This document shows, piece after piece, positions 52,189 through 60,793 of a DNA stretch of 64,000 nt. How positions within the stretch are numbered: position 1 is the first letter of the stretch; every line of letters begins with the position of its first letter. The position numbers and the translations under genes are program-made. The notes below the pieces were generated by a model. The model was not told where the DNA came from, made no database searches, and worked only from the letters and a program-made list of their open reading frames with translations. Origin of the DNA: Salinisphaera sp040361255 (GTDB taxonomy: Bacteria > Pseudomonadota > Gammaproteobacteria > Nevskiales > Salinisphaeraceae); contig NZ_APNG01000007.1 of NCBI RefSeq assembly GCF_040361255.1, positions 62,001 to 126,000 on the forward strand, written 5' to 3'.

Positions 52189-53394
52189 TCAGTTTGCTTG
52201 GTTGGAACGGGTTGAAGACGCATCGGGCGTAGCGATGCTTTCGATGAGATAGCACACGCCGTCGACCAGCCGCTCGACTTCGGCGGGGCCGATGATCAGC
52301 GGTGGCAACAGGCGAATGACATTGGAGGCCGTCACGTTGAGCAGAATGCCCTGTTCGCGCGCGGCGTCCACGAGATAGGCGCAGGGCTCGGCGAGTTCGA
52401 TGCCGATCATAAGCCCCGCGCCGCGGATATCCTTGACATGGTCGAGGCCATCCACGCGCGCCTCGATCTGGCTGCGGATCGAATCGCCCATGGCCTGAAC
52501 ATGGGTGAGCAGGCCGTCGGCTTCGATGGTGTCGAGCACGGCCAGCGCGGCACGACAGGCCAGCGGGTTACCGCCGAAGGTCGAACCGTGGCTGCCGGGC
52601 CCGAACAGGGGCGTGGCCTTGCCGGCCACCAGCGACGCACCGATCGGTACGCCCCCGCCAAGCCCCTTGGCCAGGCCCATGACGTCGGGGGTGATGCCGG
52701 CAGCCTGATGGGCGAACCAGTGCCCGCTGCGGCCGACGCCGGTCTGAACCTCGTCGACCATCATCAGCCAGTCGCGTTCGTCGCAGAGTTTGCGCACGTC
52801 GGCCAGAAAGCCGGGCGGGGGCACGCGAACACCGCCTTCGCCCTGGATCGGTTCGACCAGCACGGCGGCGATATTGGCATCCTCGAGTGCGGCGATCGCA
52901 TCGATATTGCCATAGGGTACGCGCACAAAGCCTTCCGGCATGGGCTCGAAGCCTTTCTGTGCGCTGGCGTTGCCGGTCGCGGCGAGTGCGGCGAGCGTAC
53001 GGCCATGAAACGAATTCTCCATGACCACGACCACGGGCTTGTCGATGCCGCGCTTGTGACCATGCAGGCGGGCGAGCTTGATCGCGGCCTCGTTGGCTTC
53101 ACTGCCGCTGTTGCCGAAAAACACCGCGTCCATGCCGGACAGCTCGCACAGGCGATCGGCCAGGCGGGTCTGTACCTCGATCTCGTAAAGATTCGAGGTA
53201 TGCAACAGTCGGCTGGCCTGGTCGTTGATGGCTTCGACGAGGGCCGGATGGGCATGGCCGAGCGTGTTGACCGCGATGCCCGACAAGGCATCGAGATAGC
53301 GCTTGCCGTCGCTATCGAAAAGCCACGCGCCCTGGCCGCGTTCGAATGCGATGGGCTGGCGCTTGTAGGTCGGAATCAGATGCGAAATGGCCAT
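52189..53394 (-). CDS. argD: Acetylornithine aminotransferase
   Basis: PLP class III aminotransferase that makes N-acetylornithine; many homologues also act on succinyldiaminopimelate. The 401-residue protein has FGNSGSEANEAAIKLARLHG, the SFHGRTLAALAATGNASAQ region, VDEVQTGVGRSG and the PLP Lys in GLAKGLGGGVPIGA. ATG 53394 starts the usual MAISHLIPTYKRQPI. Operon order argD-argF with a two-base gap. The C-terminus has a short hydrophilic tail. Confidence 0.94.
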   Translation of the reverse strand: MAISHLIPTYKRQPIAFERGQGAWLFDSDGKRYLDALSGIAVNTLGHAHPALVEAINDQASRLLHTSNLYEIEVQTRLADRLCELSGMDAVFFGNSGSEANEAAIKLARLHGHKRGIDKPVVVVMENSFHGRTLAALAATGNASAQKGFEPMPEGFVRVPYGNIDAIAALEDANIAAVLVEPIQGEGGVRVPPPGFLADVRKLCDERDWLMMVDEVQTGVGRSGHWFAHQAAGITPDVMGLAKGLGGGVPIGASLVAGKATPLFGPGSHGSTFGGNPLACRAALAVLDTIEADGLLTHVQAMGDSIRSQIEARVDGLDHVKDIRGAGLMIGIELAEPCAYLVDAAREQGILLNVTASNVIRLLPPLIIGPAEVERLVDGVCYLIESIATPDASSTRSNQAN

Positions 53395-53461
53395 AAGGCG
53401 TCCTGATGGAGTGGTTGTACACGGCCGAAACCCAGTGGCCGCAACACCGATACCCCAAACG

Positions 53462-53494
53462 AAAAACGACCCCGCCGCAACGCGACGGGGCCGT
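53462..53494 (-). terminator. Rho-independent terminator after sodB
   Basis: On the minus strand CCCCGTCGC pairs with GCGGCGGGG (one G-U wobble) around GTT and is followed by TCGTTTTTCGTTT. It lies 26 bases after the sodB stop and separates it from argD-argF. Confidence 0.85.
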
Positions 53495-53519
53495 ATTCTA
53501 GCGCAAACTGCGGATCGTT

Positions 53520-54128
53520 CTAGTCGACCTGCTCGTCGTAGCGCTTGGCGATGCCGTCCCAGTTGACGACGTTCCACCAGGCGTCCACGTATTCGGGCTT
53601 GCGGTTCTGGTACTTCAGATAGAAGGCATGCTCCCAGACGTCCAGGCCCATGACCGGCTTACCGGACTCGGACACGACGTCCATGATCGGGTTGTCCTGG
53701 TTCTGGGTGGACACGATCTTGAGCTGGTTGCCCTGCGGCACGAGCCATACGAAGCCCGAACCGAACAGACCGGTGGCCGCGTTCGTGAACTCTTCCTTGA
53801 ACGCATCGAAGGAGCCGAAGCTGGAGTCGATGGCCGTACCCAGGCCGCCGGTCGGCTTGCCGCCGCCGGACGGGGACATGCTGTCCCAGAACAGAATGTG
53901 GTTGTAATAGCCGCCACCCTGGTTGCGCACGCCCGGGCCGTGCTGGCCGGCCTTCGAGAGGATCGTTTCCAGATCCTGGTCTTCGAGTTCCGTGCCTTCG
54001 ATGGCCTTCTTGAATTTGGTCAGATAAGCGTTGTGATGCTTCTCGTAATGGATCTCCATCGTACGACCGTCGATATACGGTTCGAGCGCATCGTAGTCAT
54101 ACGGTAGATCGGGCAGTTCGAATGCCAT
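53520..54128 (-). CDS. sodB: Superoxide dismutase (Fe/Mn family)
   Basis: Converts superoxide to peroxide and oxygen. The 202-residue protein has all four metal ligands: His27 in MEIHYEKHHNAYLTKF, His in GGGYYNHILFW, and the DVWEHAFYLKYQNRKPEYV block with Asp and His. The GGGYYNHILFW form and overall pattern allow either iron or manganese; sodB is used as a label only. ATG 54128 starts the standard MAFELPDLPYDYDALEPYI. Monocistronic with its own terminator. Confidence 0.94.
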   Translation of the reverse strand: MAFELPDLPYDYDALEPYIDGRTMEIHYEKHHNAYLTKFKKAIEGTELEDQDLETILSKAGQHGPGVRNQGGGYYNHILFWDSMSPSGGGKPTGGLGTAIDSSFGSFDAFKEEFTNAATGLFGSGFVWLVPQGNQLKIVSTQNQDNPIMDVVSESGKPVMGLDVWEHAFYLKYQNRKPEYVDAWWNVVNWDGIAKRYDEQVD

Positions 54129-54287
54129 GACGTATCCCTTGTATTGAGATGAGTGAATCAACGCCGACTAGTTATATAGGGTTTGTTCGTCATTTTTCAA
54201 AGCGCGAGCACATATCCCAGCGGTGGTCGCCCAGACAGTGCGGCGATATCTCTGCTCTTTGCTCGCGGCATTGCTAGACTCGCGCGT

Positions 54288-55862
54288 ATGAATACAAGCG
54301 TCACCGCCAAGCCCGCCAACGCCATCGAACTGGCGATCTTTGCCAGCCGGATCACGGCTGTGTGTGAGGAGATGGGGGCGAGCCTGGCGCAGGCAGCGTT
54401 TTCGCCCAATATCCGCGATCGCCTGGATTACTCCTGCGCGGTGTTCGACGCCCAGGGGCGGCTGTGCGCGCAGGCCGCGCATATTCCGGTGCATCTGGGC
54501 AGCATGGCCTATGCCATGGCCGATATCGTGGCCGCGCGCGACTGGGCGCCGGGGCAGATGATCGCGCTCAACGATCCGTATCTGGGTGGCACACATCTGC
54601 CGGACGTCACCCTGATTGCGCCGCTGTTCGTGGGCGACGAACTGGTCGCGTTCGTGGCCAACCGGGCGCACCATGCCGATATTGGCGCCGACTCGCCCGG
54701 TTCCATGCCGTTGGCGAAGAACCTCGACGAAGAAGGGCTTGTGATCGCGCCGGTAGCGCTGGTCGACGATGACGCGATCGACGAATCGGTGCTGGGCGGC
54801 TGGCTGGAACATCTGCGCAACCCGCCGATCGCGCGCGGCGATTTCAGTGCTCAGATCGCGGCCAACCGAATCGGGCTCAAGCGCTTGTCGGCGTTAATCG
54901 GCGAGGGCGGCGACGCCGACGTGGCGGCATTCAAGAAACAGCTGGGCGAATACAACGACTATGCCCGTGCGCTGGCGGCGAGCGCCCTGCGCGAACTGCC
55001 CGATGGCCGCTACGAATTCACCGATGTGCTCGATGACGATGGCCAGGGCAATACCGATCTCGCCATTGCCTGTCGTATCGATATCGACAACGGCCGCATC
55101 GCGGTGGATTTCGCCGGTAGCGCCGACCAGACGGCCGGCAACGTCAACTGTCCGCTGTCGGTCACTGCGGCGGGCACGCTATATGTCTTTCGTTGCCTGA
55201 TGCCGGATCAGGTACCGGCCTGTGCGGGCGCGTTCGACGATATTCAGATCAGTGCGCCCGAGGGCTGTCTGCTCAATGCCCGGGCACCCCATGCCGTGGC
55301 GGCGGGGAATGTGGAAACCAGCCAGCGCGTGGTCGATGCCGTGCTCGGCGCGTTGGCCCAGGCAATCGGCGACCGGATACCGGCCGCTAGTCACGGCAGT
55401 ATGAACAACGTCGCGCTGGGTTCGCATCGGTCGGATACGCCCTGGGACTATTATGAAACCATGGGCGGCGGGCTCGGCGCCGGGCCGAATCGCGCTGGCG
55501 CAAGCGGCGTTCAGGCCCATATGACCAACACGTTGAATACGCCTGTGGAAGTGCTCGAGCGGCATTTTCCGCTGCGTATGTGTCGCTATGCGCTACGCCG
55601 CGGCAGCGGCGGGGCCGGCGCGCAACGCGGCGGCGACGGTTTGATTCGCGAGATCGAGTTTCTCGAACAGGCGAGCTACACCGTGCTCGCCGAGCGTCGT
55701 CGGCATGCGCCATGGGGGCGCGACGGTGGCGGCGATGGCGCAGTTGGCGAGAATCACCTCGACGGCGAATCACTCGCGCCCAAATGCACGGGCGTGGCTG
55801 ATGCCGGGCAACGACTGGCCGTGGCCTCGGCCGGCGGCGGCGGTTACGGCACTTCGTCGTAA
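54288..55862 (+). CDS. Hydantoinase B / oxoprolinase (HyuB) family protein, without a HyuA partner
   Basis: A 524-residue protein of the HyuB/oxoprolinase C-terminal-half family. Recognisable blocks are SPNIRDRLDYSCAVFDAQGRL, VHLGSMAYAM, LNDPYLGGTHLPDVTLIAPLF, ANRAHHADIG and AAGNVETSQRVVDAVLGAL, followed by the C-terminal RRGSGGAGAQRGGDGLIREIEFLE. Such proteins hydrolyse or carboxylate cyclic amides (hydantoin, 5-oxoproline, acetophenone-type) together with an ATP-binding HyuA subunit. No HyuA gene is adjacent, so the partner is either elsewhere or not needed. ATG 54288 is chosen for the family start. Confidence 0.88.
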   Translation: MNTSVTAKPANAIELAIFASRITAVCEEMGASLAQAAFSPNIRDRLDYSCAVFDAQGRLCAQAAHIPVHLGSMAYAMADIVAARDWAPGQMIALNDPYLGGTHLPDVTLIAPLFVGDELVAFVANRAHHADIGADSPGSMPLAKNLDEEGLVIAPVALVDDDAIDESVLGGWLEHLRNPPIARGDFSAQIAANRIGLKRLSALIGEGGDADVAAFKKQLGEYNDYARALAASALRELPDGRYEFTDVLDDDGQGNTDLAIACRIDIDNGRIAVDFAGSADQTAGNVNCPLSVTAAGTLYVFRCLMPDQVPACAGAFDDIQISAPEGCLLNARAPHAVAAGNVETSQRVVDAVLGALAQAIGDRIPAASHGSMNNVALGSHRSDTPWDYYETMGGGLGAGPNRAGASGVQAHMTNTLNTPVEVLERHFPLRMCRYALRRGSGGAGAQRGGDGLIREIEFLEQASYTVLAERRRHAPWGRDGGGDGAVGENHLDGESLAPKCTGVADAGQRLAVASAGGGGYGTSS

Positions 55863-55882
55863 CGAGGCCTCGACAGGCGCGT

Positions 55883-55888
55883 TATAAT
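55883..55888 (+). promoter_or_regulatory. Candidate -10 element for grxD
   Basis: A perfect TATAAT lies 41 bases before the grxD start. No good -35 is seen at the right distance, but position and the absence of coding sequence make a promoter plausible. Confidence 0.4.
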
Positions 55889-55929
55889 CGCGATCAGCTA
55901 AACAGATTTTCGAATCAGAGGATAACGCC

Positions 55930-56259
55930 ATGAGCGCGAAAGCAATGGAAATCATCAAGAACGAGGTCGAGAACAATCCGATCGTGCTGTACATGAAAGG
56001 CACGCCGGACTTCCCGCAGTGCGGTTTCTCCGCACGCAGCGCCGAGGCGCTCAAGGCCTGTGGCGTACCGTTCAAGGCGGTCAACGTATTCGACGACGAA
56101 GAGATCTATCGCCAGGGCGTGAAGATCTACTCGAACTGGCCGACCATCCCGCAGCTGTTCGTCGACGGCGAGCTGGTGGGCGGCTCGGATATTGTCATCG
56201 ACATGTTCCAGTCCGGCGAGCTCAAGACGCTGCTCGAAGAGGCGGCCAACAAGGCCTGA
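55930..56259 (+). CDS. grxD: Monothiol glutaredoxin Grx4 type
   Basis: A 109-residue CGFS glutaredoxin that carries or delivers [2Fe-2S] clusters and binds glutathione. The active-site Cys31 lies in TPDFPQCGFSARS, with the glutathione-binding WPTIPQLFVDGELVGGSDI block. Length and motifs fit GrxD. It is 76 bases upstream of the isocitrate dehydrogenase gene and may share its transcript. Confidence 0.95.
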   Translation: MSAKAMEIIKNEVENNPIVLYMKGTPDFPQCGFSARSAEALKACGVPFKAVNVFDDEEIYRQGVKIYSNWPTIPQLFVDGELVGGSDIVIDMFQSGELKTLLEEAANKA

Positions 56260-56335
56260 TAACAATTTTCGCGCCGTCGGCTGTTGCCGGCGGCGCAAGT
56301 TTTTGCGCGACATGATTCACAAGGAGTAGCGGCTA

Positions 56336-58105
56336 ATGGCCTACAAGCACGTACGCTTGCCCGAAGACGGTCAGAAGATCACCGTCGAAAACGATCAGAT
56401 GAATGTGCCGGACAACCCGATCCTCGGCTATGTCGAGGGCGACGGGATCGGCCCCGATATCACCAAGGCTTGTCTGCGCATCTGGGATGCTGCAGTGGAA
56501 AAAGCCTATGGCGGCAAGCGCAAGATCCATTGGGCCGAGCTGTTCATGGGCGAGAAGGCCGCCAAGGTCTATGACGGCGACTACTTCCCGGCCGAAACCC
56601 TGGAAGCGATCAAGGATCTGTGGGTGTCCATCAAGGGCCCGCTGACCACGCCGGTGGGCGAGGGCTTTCGTTCGCTCAACGTCTCGCTGCGCCAGGAACT
56701 GGATCTGTATGCCTGCGTGCGCCCGGTACGCCACTACACCGGCGTGCCGTCGCCGCTCAAGGACCCGGGCAAGGTCGACGTGGTGATCTTTCGCGAGAAC
56801 ACCGAAGACGTCTACTGCGGCATCGAGTACCAGTCCGGTACCGACGAGAACAAGAAGCTGGCCAAGTTCCTCAAGGAGGAAATGAAGGCCGACTTCTTCG
56901 ACGACGCGGGCCTGGGCATCAAGCCCATTTCCGAATTCGGCACCAAGCGCCTGGTGCGCAAGGCCATCCAGTACGCGATCGACAACGGCCGCGAATCGGT
57001 GACGCTGGTGCACAAGGGCAACATCATGAAGTTCACCGAGGGCGCCTTCCGTGCCTGGGGTTATGAAGTCGCCCGCGAGGAATTCGGCCACTGCACGATC
57101 ACCGAAGACCAGCTCTACGCCGAGTACAACGGTCGCCAGCCGGAAGGCAAGATCGTGATCAAGGATCGTATCGCCGACATCATCTTCCAGCTCATGCTGC
57201 TGCGCCCGGATGATTTCGACGTGCTGGCCACCATGAACCTCAACGGCGACTATCTCTCGGACGCCGCGGCGGCCGAGGTCGGCGGTATCGGTATCGCCCC
57301 CGGCGCCAACATGTCCGACAACATCGCCGTGTTCGAGGCCACCCACGGCACCGCACCCAAGTACGCCGACAAGAACAAGGTCAACCCGGGTTCGCTGCTG
57401 TTTTCGGGCGTGAACATGCTCGAGTACATCGGCTGGCAGGAAGCCGCCGACCTGATTTCGCTGGCCTACCCGGAAGTGCTCGCGGACAAGATCGTGACCT
57501 ACGATTTCGCCCGCAACATGGAAGGCGCCACCGAAGTCGGTACCAAGGAATTCGCCGATGCGCTGATCGAGCAGATCAACGGCGGTATCGATCTGGAAAC
57601 CAAGCGCAAGCAGCGCAGCGAAAAGCTCGCCCGCGAGCGCAAGCAGCGCGAAATCCGTCGTCTGCTTCAGCCCATGGAAGAAATGATCGCCAGCGGACGT
57701 ACGCCCACCAGCGTATCGGACGTGATGACGCGTTCGCTGATCACGGTCACCGACGACACCAGCGTGCATGATGCCATGCACGAAATGCGCAAGAATGAAG
57801 TCTCATCGCTGGTGGTCGAGCCCAACGATTCCGGCGAGTGGGGCATCATGACCCGTCGCGATATCGTCACCAAGATCGTACGCGAAGGTAAATCGCCGAC
57901 CGATCTCACCGTGGGCGAGATCGCCTCGCGGCCGGTGGTCACGGTTGCGCCCGAAACCGATCTGCGTGCCGCCGCCAACACCATTGCCGAAAAGAACATC
58001 AGCCGTCTGCTGGTGGCCGGCAAGGATGGCGAGCCGATGGGCATCACCACCGAAACCGATATCTTCGGTGCCATCGAGCAGTCCGGTTGGTTGCCGGAAG
58101 CCTGA
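56336..58105 (+). CDS. icd: NADP-dependent isocitrate dehydrogenase fused to a C-terminal CBS-domain pair
   Basis: The first 416 residues are an E. coli-type isocitrate dehydrogenase: GYVEGDGIGPDITK near residue 31, the substrate loop GFRSLNVSLRQEL with Ser113 at the same number as the AceK phosphorylation site, LVHKGNIMKFTEGAF, and HGTAPKYADKNKVNPGS with the Lys-Tyr/Val pattern for NADP. Instead of ending there, the frame continues through a Lys/Arg/Glu-rich helix (residues about 417-450, ETKRKQRSEKLARERKQRE) into two CBS motifs: SDVMTRSLITVTDDTSVHDA (about 460-525) and ASRPVVTVAPETDLRAA with ITTETDIFGAI (about 530-585). CBS pairs bind adenine nucleotides, so allosteric control by AMP/ATP or S-adenosyl compounds is a reasonable inference. 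One uninterrupted 589-codon frame; a strong terminator follows. Confidence 0.93.
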   Translation: MAYKHVRLPEDGQKITVENDQMNVPDNPILGYVEGDGIGPDITKACLRIWDAAVEKAYGGKRKIHWAELFMGEKAAKVYDGDYFPAETLEAIKDLWVSIKGPLTTPVGEGFRSLNVSLRQELDLYACVRPVRHYTGVPSPLKDPGKVDVVIFRENTEDVYCGIEYQSGTDENKKLAKFLKEEMKADFFDDAGLGIKPISEFGTKRLVRKAIQYAIDNGRESVTLVHKGNIMKFTEGAFRAWGYEVAREEFGHCTITEDQLYAEYNGRQPEGKIVIKDRIADIIFQLMLLRPDDFDVLATMNLNGDYLSDAAAAEVGGIGIAPGANMSDNIAVFEATHGTAPKYADKNKVNPGSLLFSGVNMLEYIGWQEAADLISLAYPEVLADKIVTYDFARNMEGATEVGTKEFADALIEQINGGIDLETKRKQRSEKLARERKQREIRRLLQPMEEMIASGRTPTSVSDVMTRSLITVTDDTSVHDAMHEMRKNEVSSLVVEPNDSGEWGIMTRRDIVTKIVREGKSPTDLTVGEIASRPVVTVAPETDLRAAANTIAEKNISRLLVAGKDGEPMGITTETDIFGAIEQSGWLPEA

Positions 58106-58131
58106 TGTCGGCATGACATGAGTTGATGCAC

Positions 58132-58164
58132 GCGGGCCACGTTTCGACGTGGCCCGCTTGTTTG
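58132..58164 (+). terminator. Rho-independent terminator after icd, TTCG tetraloop
   Basis: A perfect 11-bp stem GCGGGCCACGT / ACGTGGCCCGC closed by a stable TTCG tetraloop is followed by TTGTTTG. It lies 26 bases after the icd stop. Confidence 0.88.
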
Positions 58165-58197
58165 TATCCAATAAATAACAACGAGGCTTTGCACCGA

Positions 58198-58968
58198 GTG
58201 GACCACCTGCCATCTTCTGCACCGCAGCGCATCGGGATCGTACTCATCGGTGATGAGCTGCTTTCGGGCAAGCGTCAGGACAAGCACATGCCGCAGGTCA
58301 TCGAGATCCTCGATGCGCGCGGCATGGAGCTGTCTTGGGCGCGTATGGTGGGCGACGATGCCGGGCTACTGGAAACGACGTTGCGCGAAACGATGGCGAG
58401 CAACGATATCGTGTTCAGTTTCGGTGGTATTGGCGCGACGCCCGATGATCGGACGCGCCAATGCGCCGCAGCGGCTGCCGGCGTGGCGCTCGAATTCAAC
58501 GCCGAGGGTCGGGCATTACTGGAAGCTCGCTTCGGCGACGCAGCCTATCCCAAGCGTATTCATATGGTCGAATGGCCGGTGGGCGCGCGCGTGATCCCTA
58601 ACCCCGTCAATCAGGTGCCCGGATTCTCCTTCGGCCACCATCATTTCGTGCCGGGCTTCCCGAATATGGCCTGGCCGATGATCGAGTGGGTATTGGATAC
58701 CCACTATCGGCATCTGCAAAGCGAAGAGCGCAATATCGAGCGGCTCGTCGAAGTGCTCGACACCCCGGAAAGCGCGTTGATCGATCTCATGCAGCAGGTC
58801 ATGGATGCCCATCCCGACGTGCGAATTGCCTGCCTGCCCAACGCCAGTGGCAAGCGTTCTATCGAATTTGGGGTACGGGGAAGGCCGGTTGCTGCCGATA
58901 ATGCCTTCAGGGCGCTGATCGATGCGCTCGATACGGCTGGCGTCCCGCTGGGGCGCGGCCGGCCGTAA
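58198..58968 (+). CDS. Molybdopterin-binding (MoCF/CinA N-terminal-like) domain protein
   Basis: A 256-residue protein of the MoaB/MogA/CinA-N fold: GIVLIGDELLSGKRQDKHMPQVIEIL, then FSFGGIGATPDDRTRQCAAAAAG, where CinA has GGLGPT-DD. After the domain come VPGFSFGHHHFVPGFPNMAWPM, as in CinA-N homologues. There is no C-terminal CinA deamidase domain. Similar stand-alone proteins are often called competence/damage-inducible CinA-related; whether it binds molybdopterin is not known. The start is uncertain: GTG 58198 is used, but TTG 58189 is possible. Confidence 0.8.
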   Translation: MDHLPSSAPQRIGIVLIGDELLSGKRQDKHMPQVIEILDARGMELSWARMVGDDAGLLETTLRETMASNDIVFSFGGIGATPDDRTRQCAAAAAGVALEFNAEGRALLEARFGDAAYPKRIHMVEWPVGARVIPNPVNQVPGFSFGHHHFVPGFPNMAWPMIEWVLDTHYRHLQSEERNIERLVEVLDTPESALIDLMQQVMDAHPDVRIACLPNASGKRSIEFGVRGRPVAADNAFRALIDALDTAGVPLGRGRP

Positions 58969-59067
58969 GCGTCCACACAGGCTGGCGCGAATATACAGGG
59001 TTGAATCGCGATATCTTTTAGTGCTGCCGGTGCTAGAGTCGAACGACTCGCCCCGGGGGAGAGCGTT

Positions 59068-60744
59068 TTGCAGCAATCGAATGCCGAATTTATGTCACGG
59101 GTGACGTCGATCTTTCGCGGCGGCATTTCGCGCTATGCGCTGTACGCATTTGCCATCGCACTGGCGGCCGTGCTTGTGGCCACGATTGCGGCCGCGATGC
59201 TCACCGGTTTGCCGCTGACGCCGGCCGGCCTCTATGCGGCGCAGACGCATAATCCGATGTTGCTTGCCCTGGATGCGGTTCCTTTTATCTTTGCCCTTTG
59301 GGGGCAAGGGTTTGGCGCAACTTTTTCGAGCGATACCGACAATCAGCGACCACGCAAGCGTGCCGGTGACGACAACGAGAAAGTCGCCCTGCAAGCCGAA
59401 GCCCGTCGCCTCGAACAGGAAGATGCGCTCACCGGGCTGGCTAACCGCGGCCATTTTCTCAAGCAGCTCGACGCTGCCCTGCAAACCGCACAGCTGGATC
59501 GCACCCGCGTCGGCGTGATCGTGCTCGATCTCGACGGCTTCTCCGAAGTCAACGACCAGTTCGGTGCGGCCAATGGCGATCGCGTGCTCAAGAGCGTGGC
59601 CCGTCGGCTGTCCAATGCGGTGGAAAACACCGGCGCCGTGCTTGCGCGTCTGAGCGGCGACAGCTTTGGACTGGCCATCGATACGCTGCATTCCAATGGC
59701 GTGCTCGAAGACATGGCGGCGCGTATACAGGATGTACTCGCGCCGCCGTGCACCCTCGACAAGCTCTCGTTGAATCTGGCGGCAAGTATCGGCGGTGCGG
59801 TGTATCCCGATCACGCCACCGATTCCTATGGGCTGGTCAATGCCGCGGACGGTGCCATGCAGCACGCCAAGGCAGGCGGCGGCGGCTTCGAGCTGGTGCA
59901 GACGGCGTTGCCGGTCGAGGACGCCGAAATGCACAGCCTCAGCGCCGAACTGCGCGCGGCGATCGATGAGGATCAGCTGGTGCTGTATCTGCAGCCGCTG
60001 ATCGATATCCAGGCCGACGAAGTGCACGGGGTGGAAGCGCTGGTACGCTGGCAGCACCCGCGTCGCGGTTTCCTGCCGCCGGGCGAGTTCATTCCCCGCG
60101 CCGAACGCGCCGGGCTCATGCATGACCTGTCGAAATGGGTCTTGCGGCGCGCCTTGGAATACAACGCCGCCTTGCGCAAGGAAGGCTGGTCGATCGGCGT
60201 GTCGGTGAATCTGTCGGCGCGCTCACTGCTCGACCCGGAGTTCCCGGACGTGTTGGCGGCCCTGCTGGCCGAATACGATGTGCCCTCGGAAGTGCTCACC
60301 ATCGAGATTACCGAAGATACGCTGATGTCCGATCAGCGCCGTACCATGGATGTGGTCACCCGTGTCTCGAATATGGGCATCCATATCTCGATCGACGATT
60401 TCGGCACGGGCTATTCGCAGCTGACCTATCTCAAACGTCTGCCGGCCAGCGAGATCAAGATCGATCGCTCGTTCGTGACCGACATGCTCGAGTCCGATAC
60501 GGACCTGGCCATCGTCAAGGGCACGATCGAACTCGGCCATGCGCTGGGTCTGCGTGCGGTTGCCGAGGGCATCGAGCACGAAAACCAGAGCGTGCGTCTG
60601 CGTGAGCTGGGCTGCGACATCATCCAGGGCTACTACATGGGCCGGCCGATGCCTATCGACAAGCTGCGCGAATGGCTAGCCGAGTGGCAACTGCATCACC
60701 AATCGCGGGCGGTCGCGGTCGGCGAGTCATCGCACAGCCGGTAA
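59068..60744 (+). CDS. Membrane-bound GGDEF-EAL protein, c-di-GMP phosphodiesterase with degenerate GGDEF
   Basis: A 558-residue signalling protein. Two hydrophobic segments (YALYAFAIALAAVLVATIAAAML and a shorter one near residue 65) anchor it to the inner membrane. The GGDEF domain (DALTGLANRGHFLKQL) has SGDSF where GGDEF is expected, so cyclase activity is unlikely. The EAL domain appears complete: EALVRWQHP, the Asn in SVNLSARSL, ITEDTL, IDDFGTGYSQLTYLKRLP, the Lys in EIKIDRSF and AEGIEHENQ. It should therefore degrade c-di-GMP, perhaps with GTP-dependent control by the GGDEF remnant. The start is TTG 59068 after GGGGGAGAG. Confidence 0.9.
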   Translation: MQQSNAEFMSRVTSIFRGGISRYALYAFAIALAAVLVATIAAAMLTGLPLTPAGLYAAQTHNPMLLALDAVPFIFALWGQGFGATFSSDTDNQRPRKRAGDDNEKVALQAEARRLEQEDALTGLANRGHFLKQLDAALQTAQLDRTRVGVIVLDLDGFSEVNDQFGAANGDRVLKSVARRLSNAVENTGAVLARLSGDSFGLAIDTLHSNGVLEDMAARIQDVLAPPCTLDKLSLNLAASIGGAVYPDHATDSYGLVNAADGAMQHAKAGGGGFELVQTALPVEDAEMHSLSAELRAAIDEDQLVLYLQPLIDIQADEVHGVEALVRWQHPRRGFLPPGEFIPRAERAGLMHDLSKWVLRRALEYNAALRKEGWSIGVSVNLSARSLLDPEFPDVLAALLAEYDVPSEVLTIEITEDTLMSDQRRTMDVVTRVSNMGIHISIDDFGTGYSQLTYLKRLPASEIKIDRSFVTDMLESDTDLAIVKGTIELGHALGLRAVAEGIEHENQSVRLRELGCDIIQGYYMGRPMPIDKLREWLAEWQLHHQSRAVAVGESSHSR

Positions 60745-60793
60745 GCGCCGGTCGGCCCGGTGCCAGTGCCATGTGGTCGGCCTTGCCGGCTGG

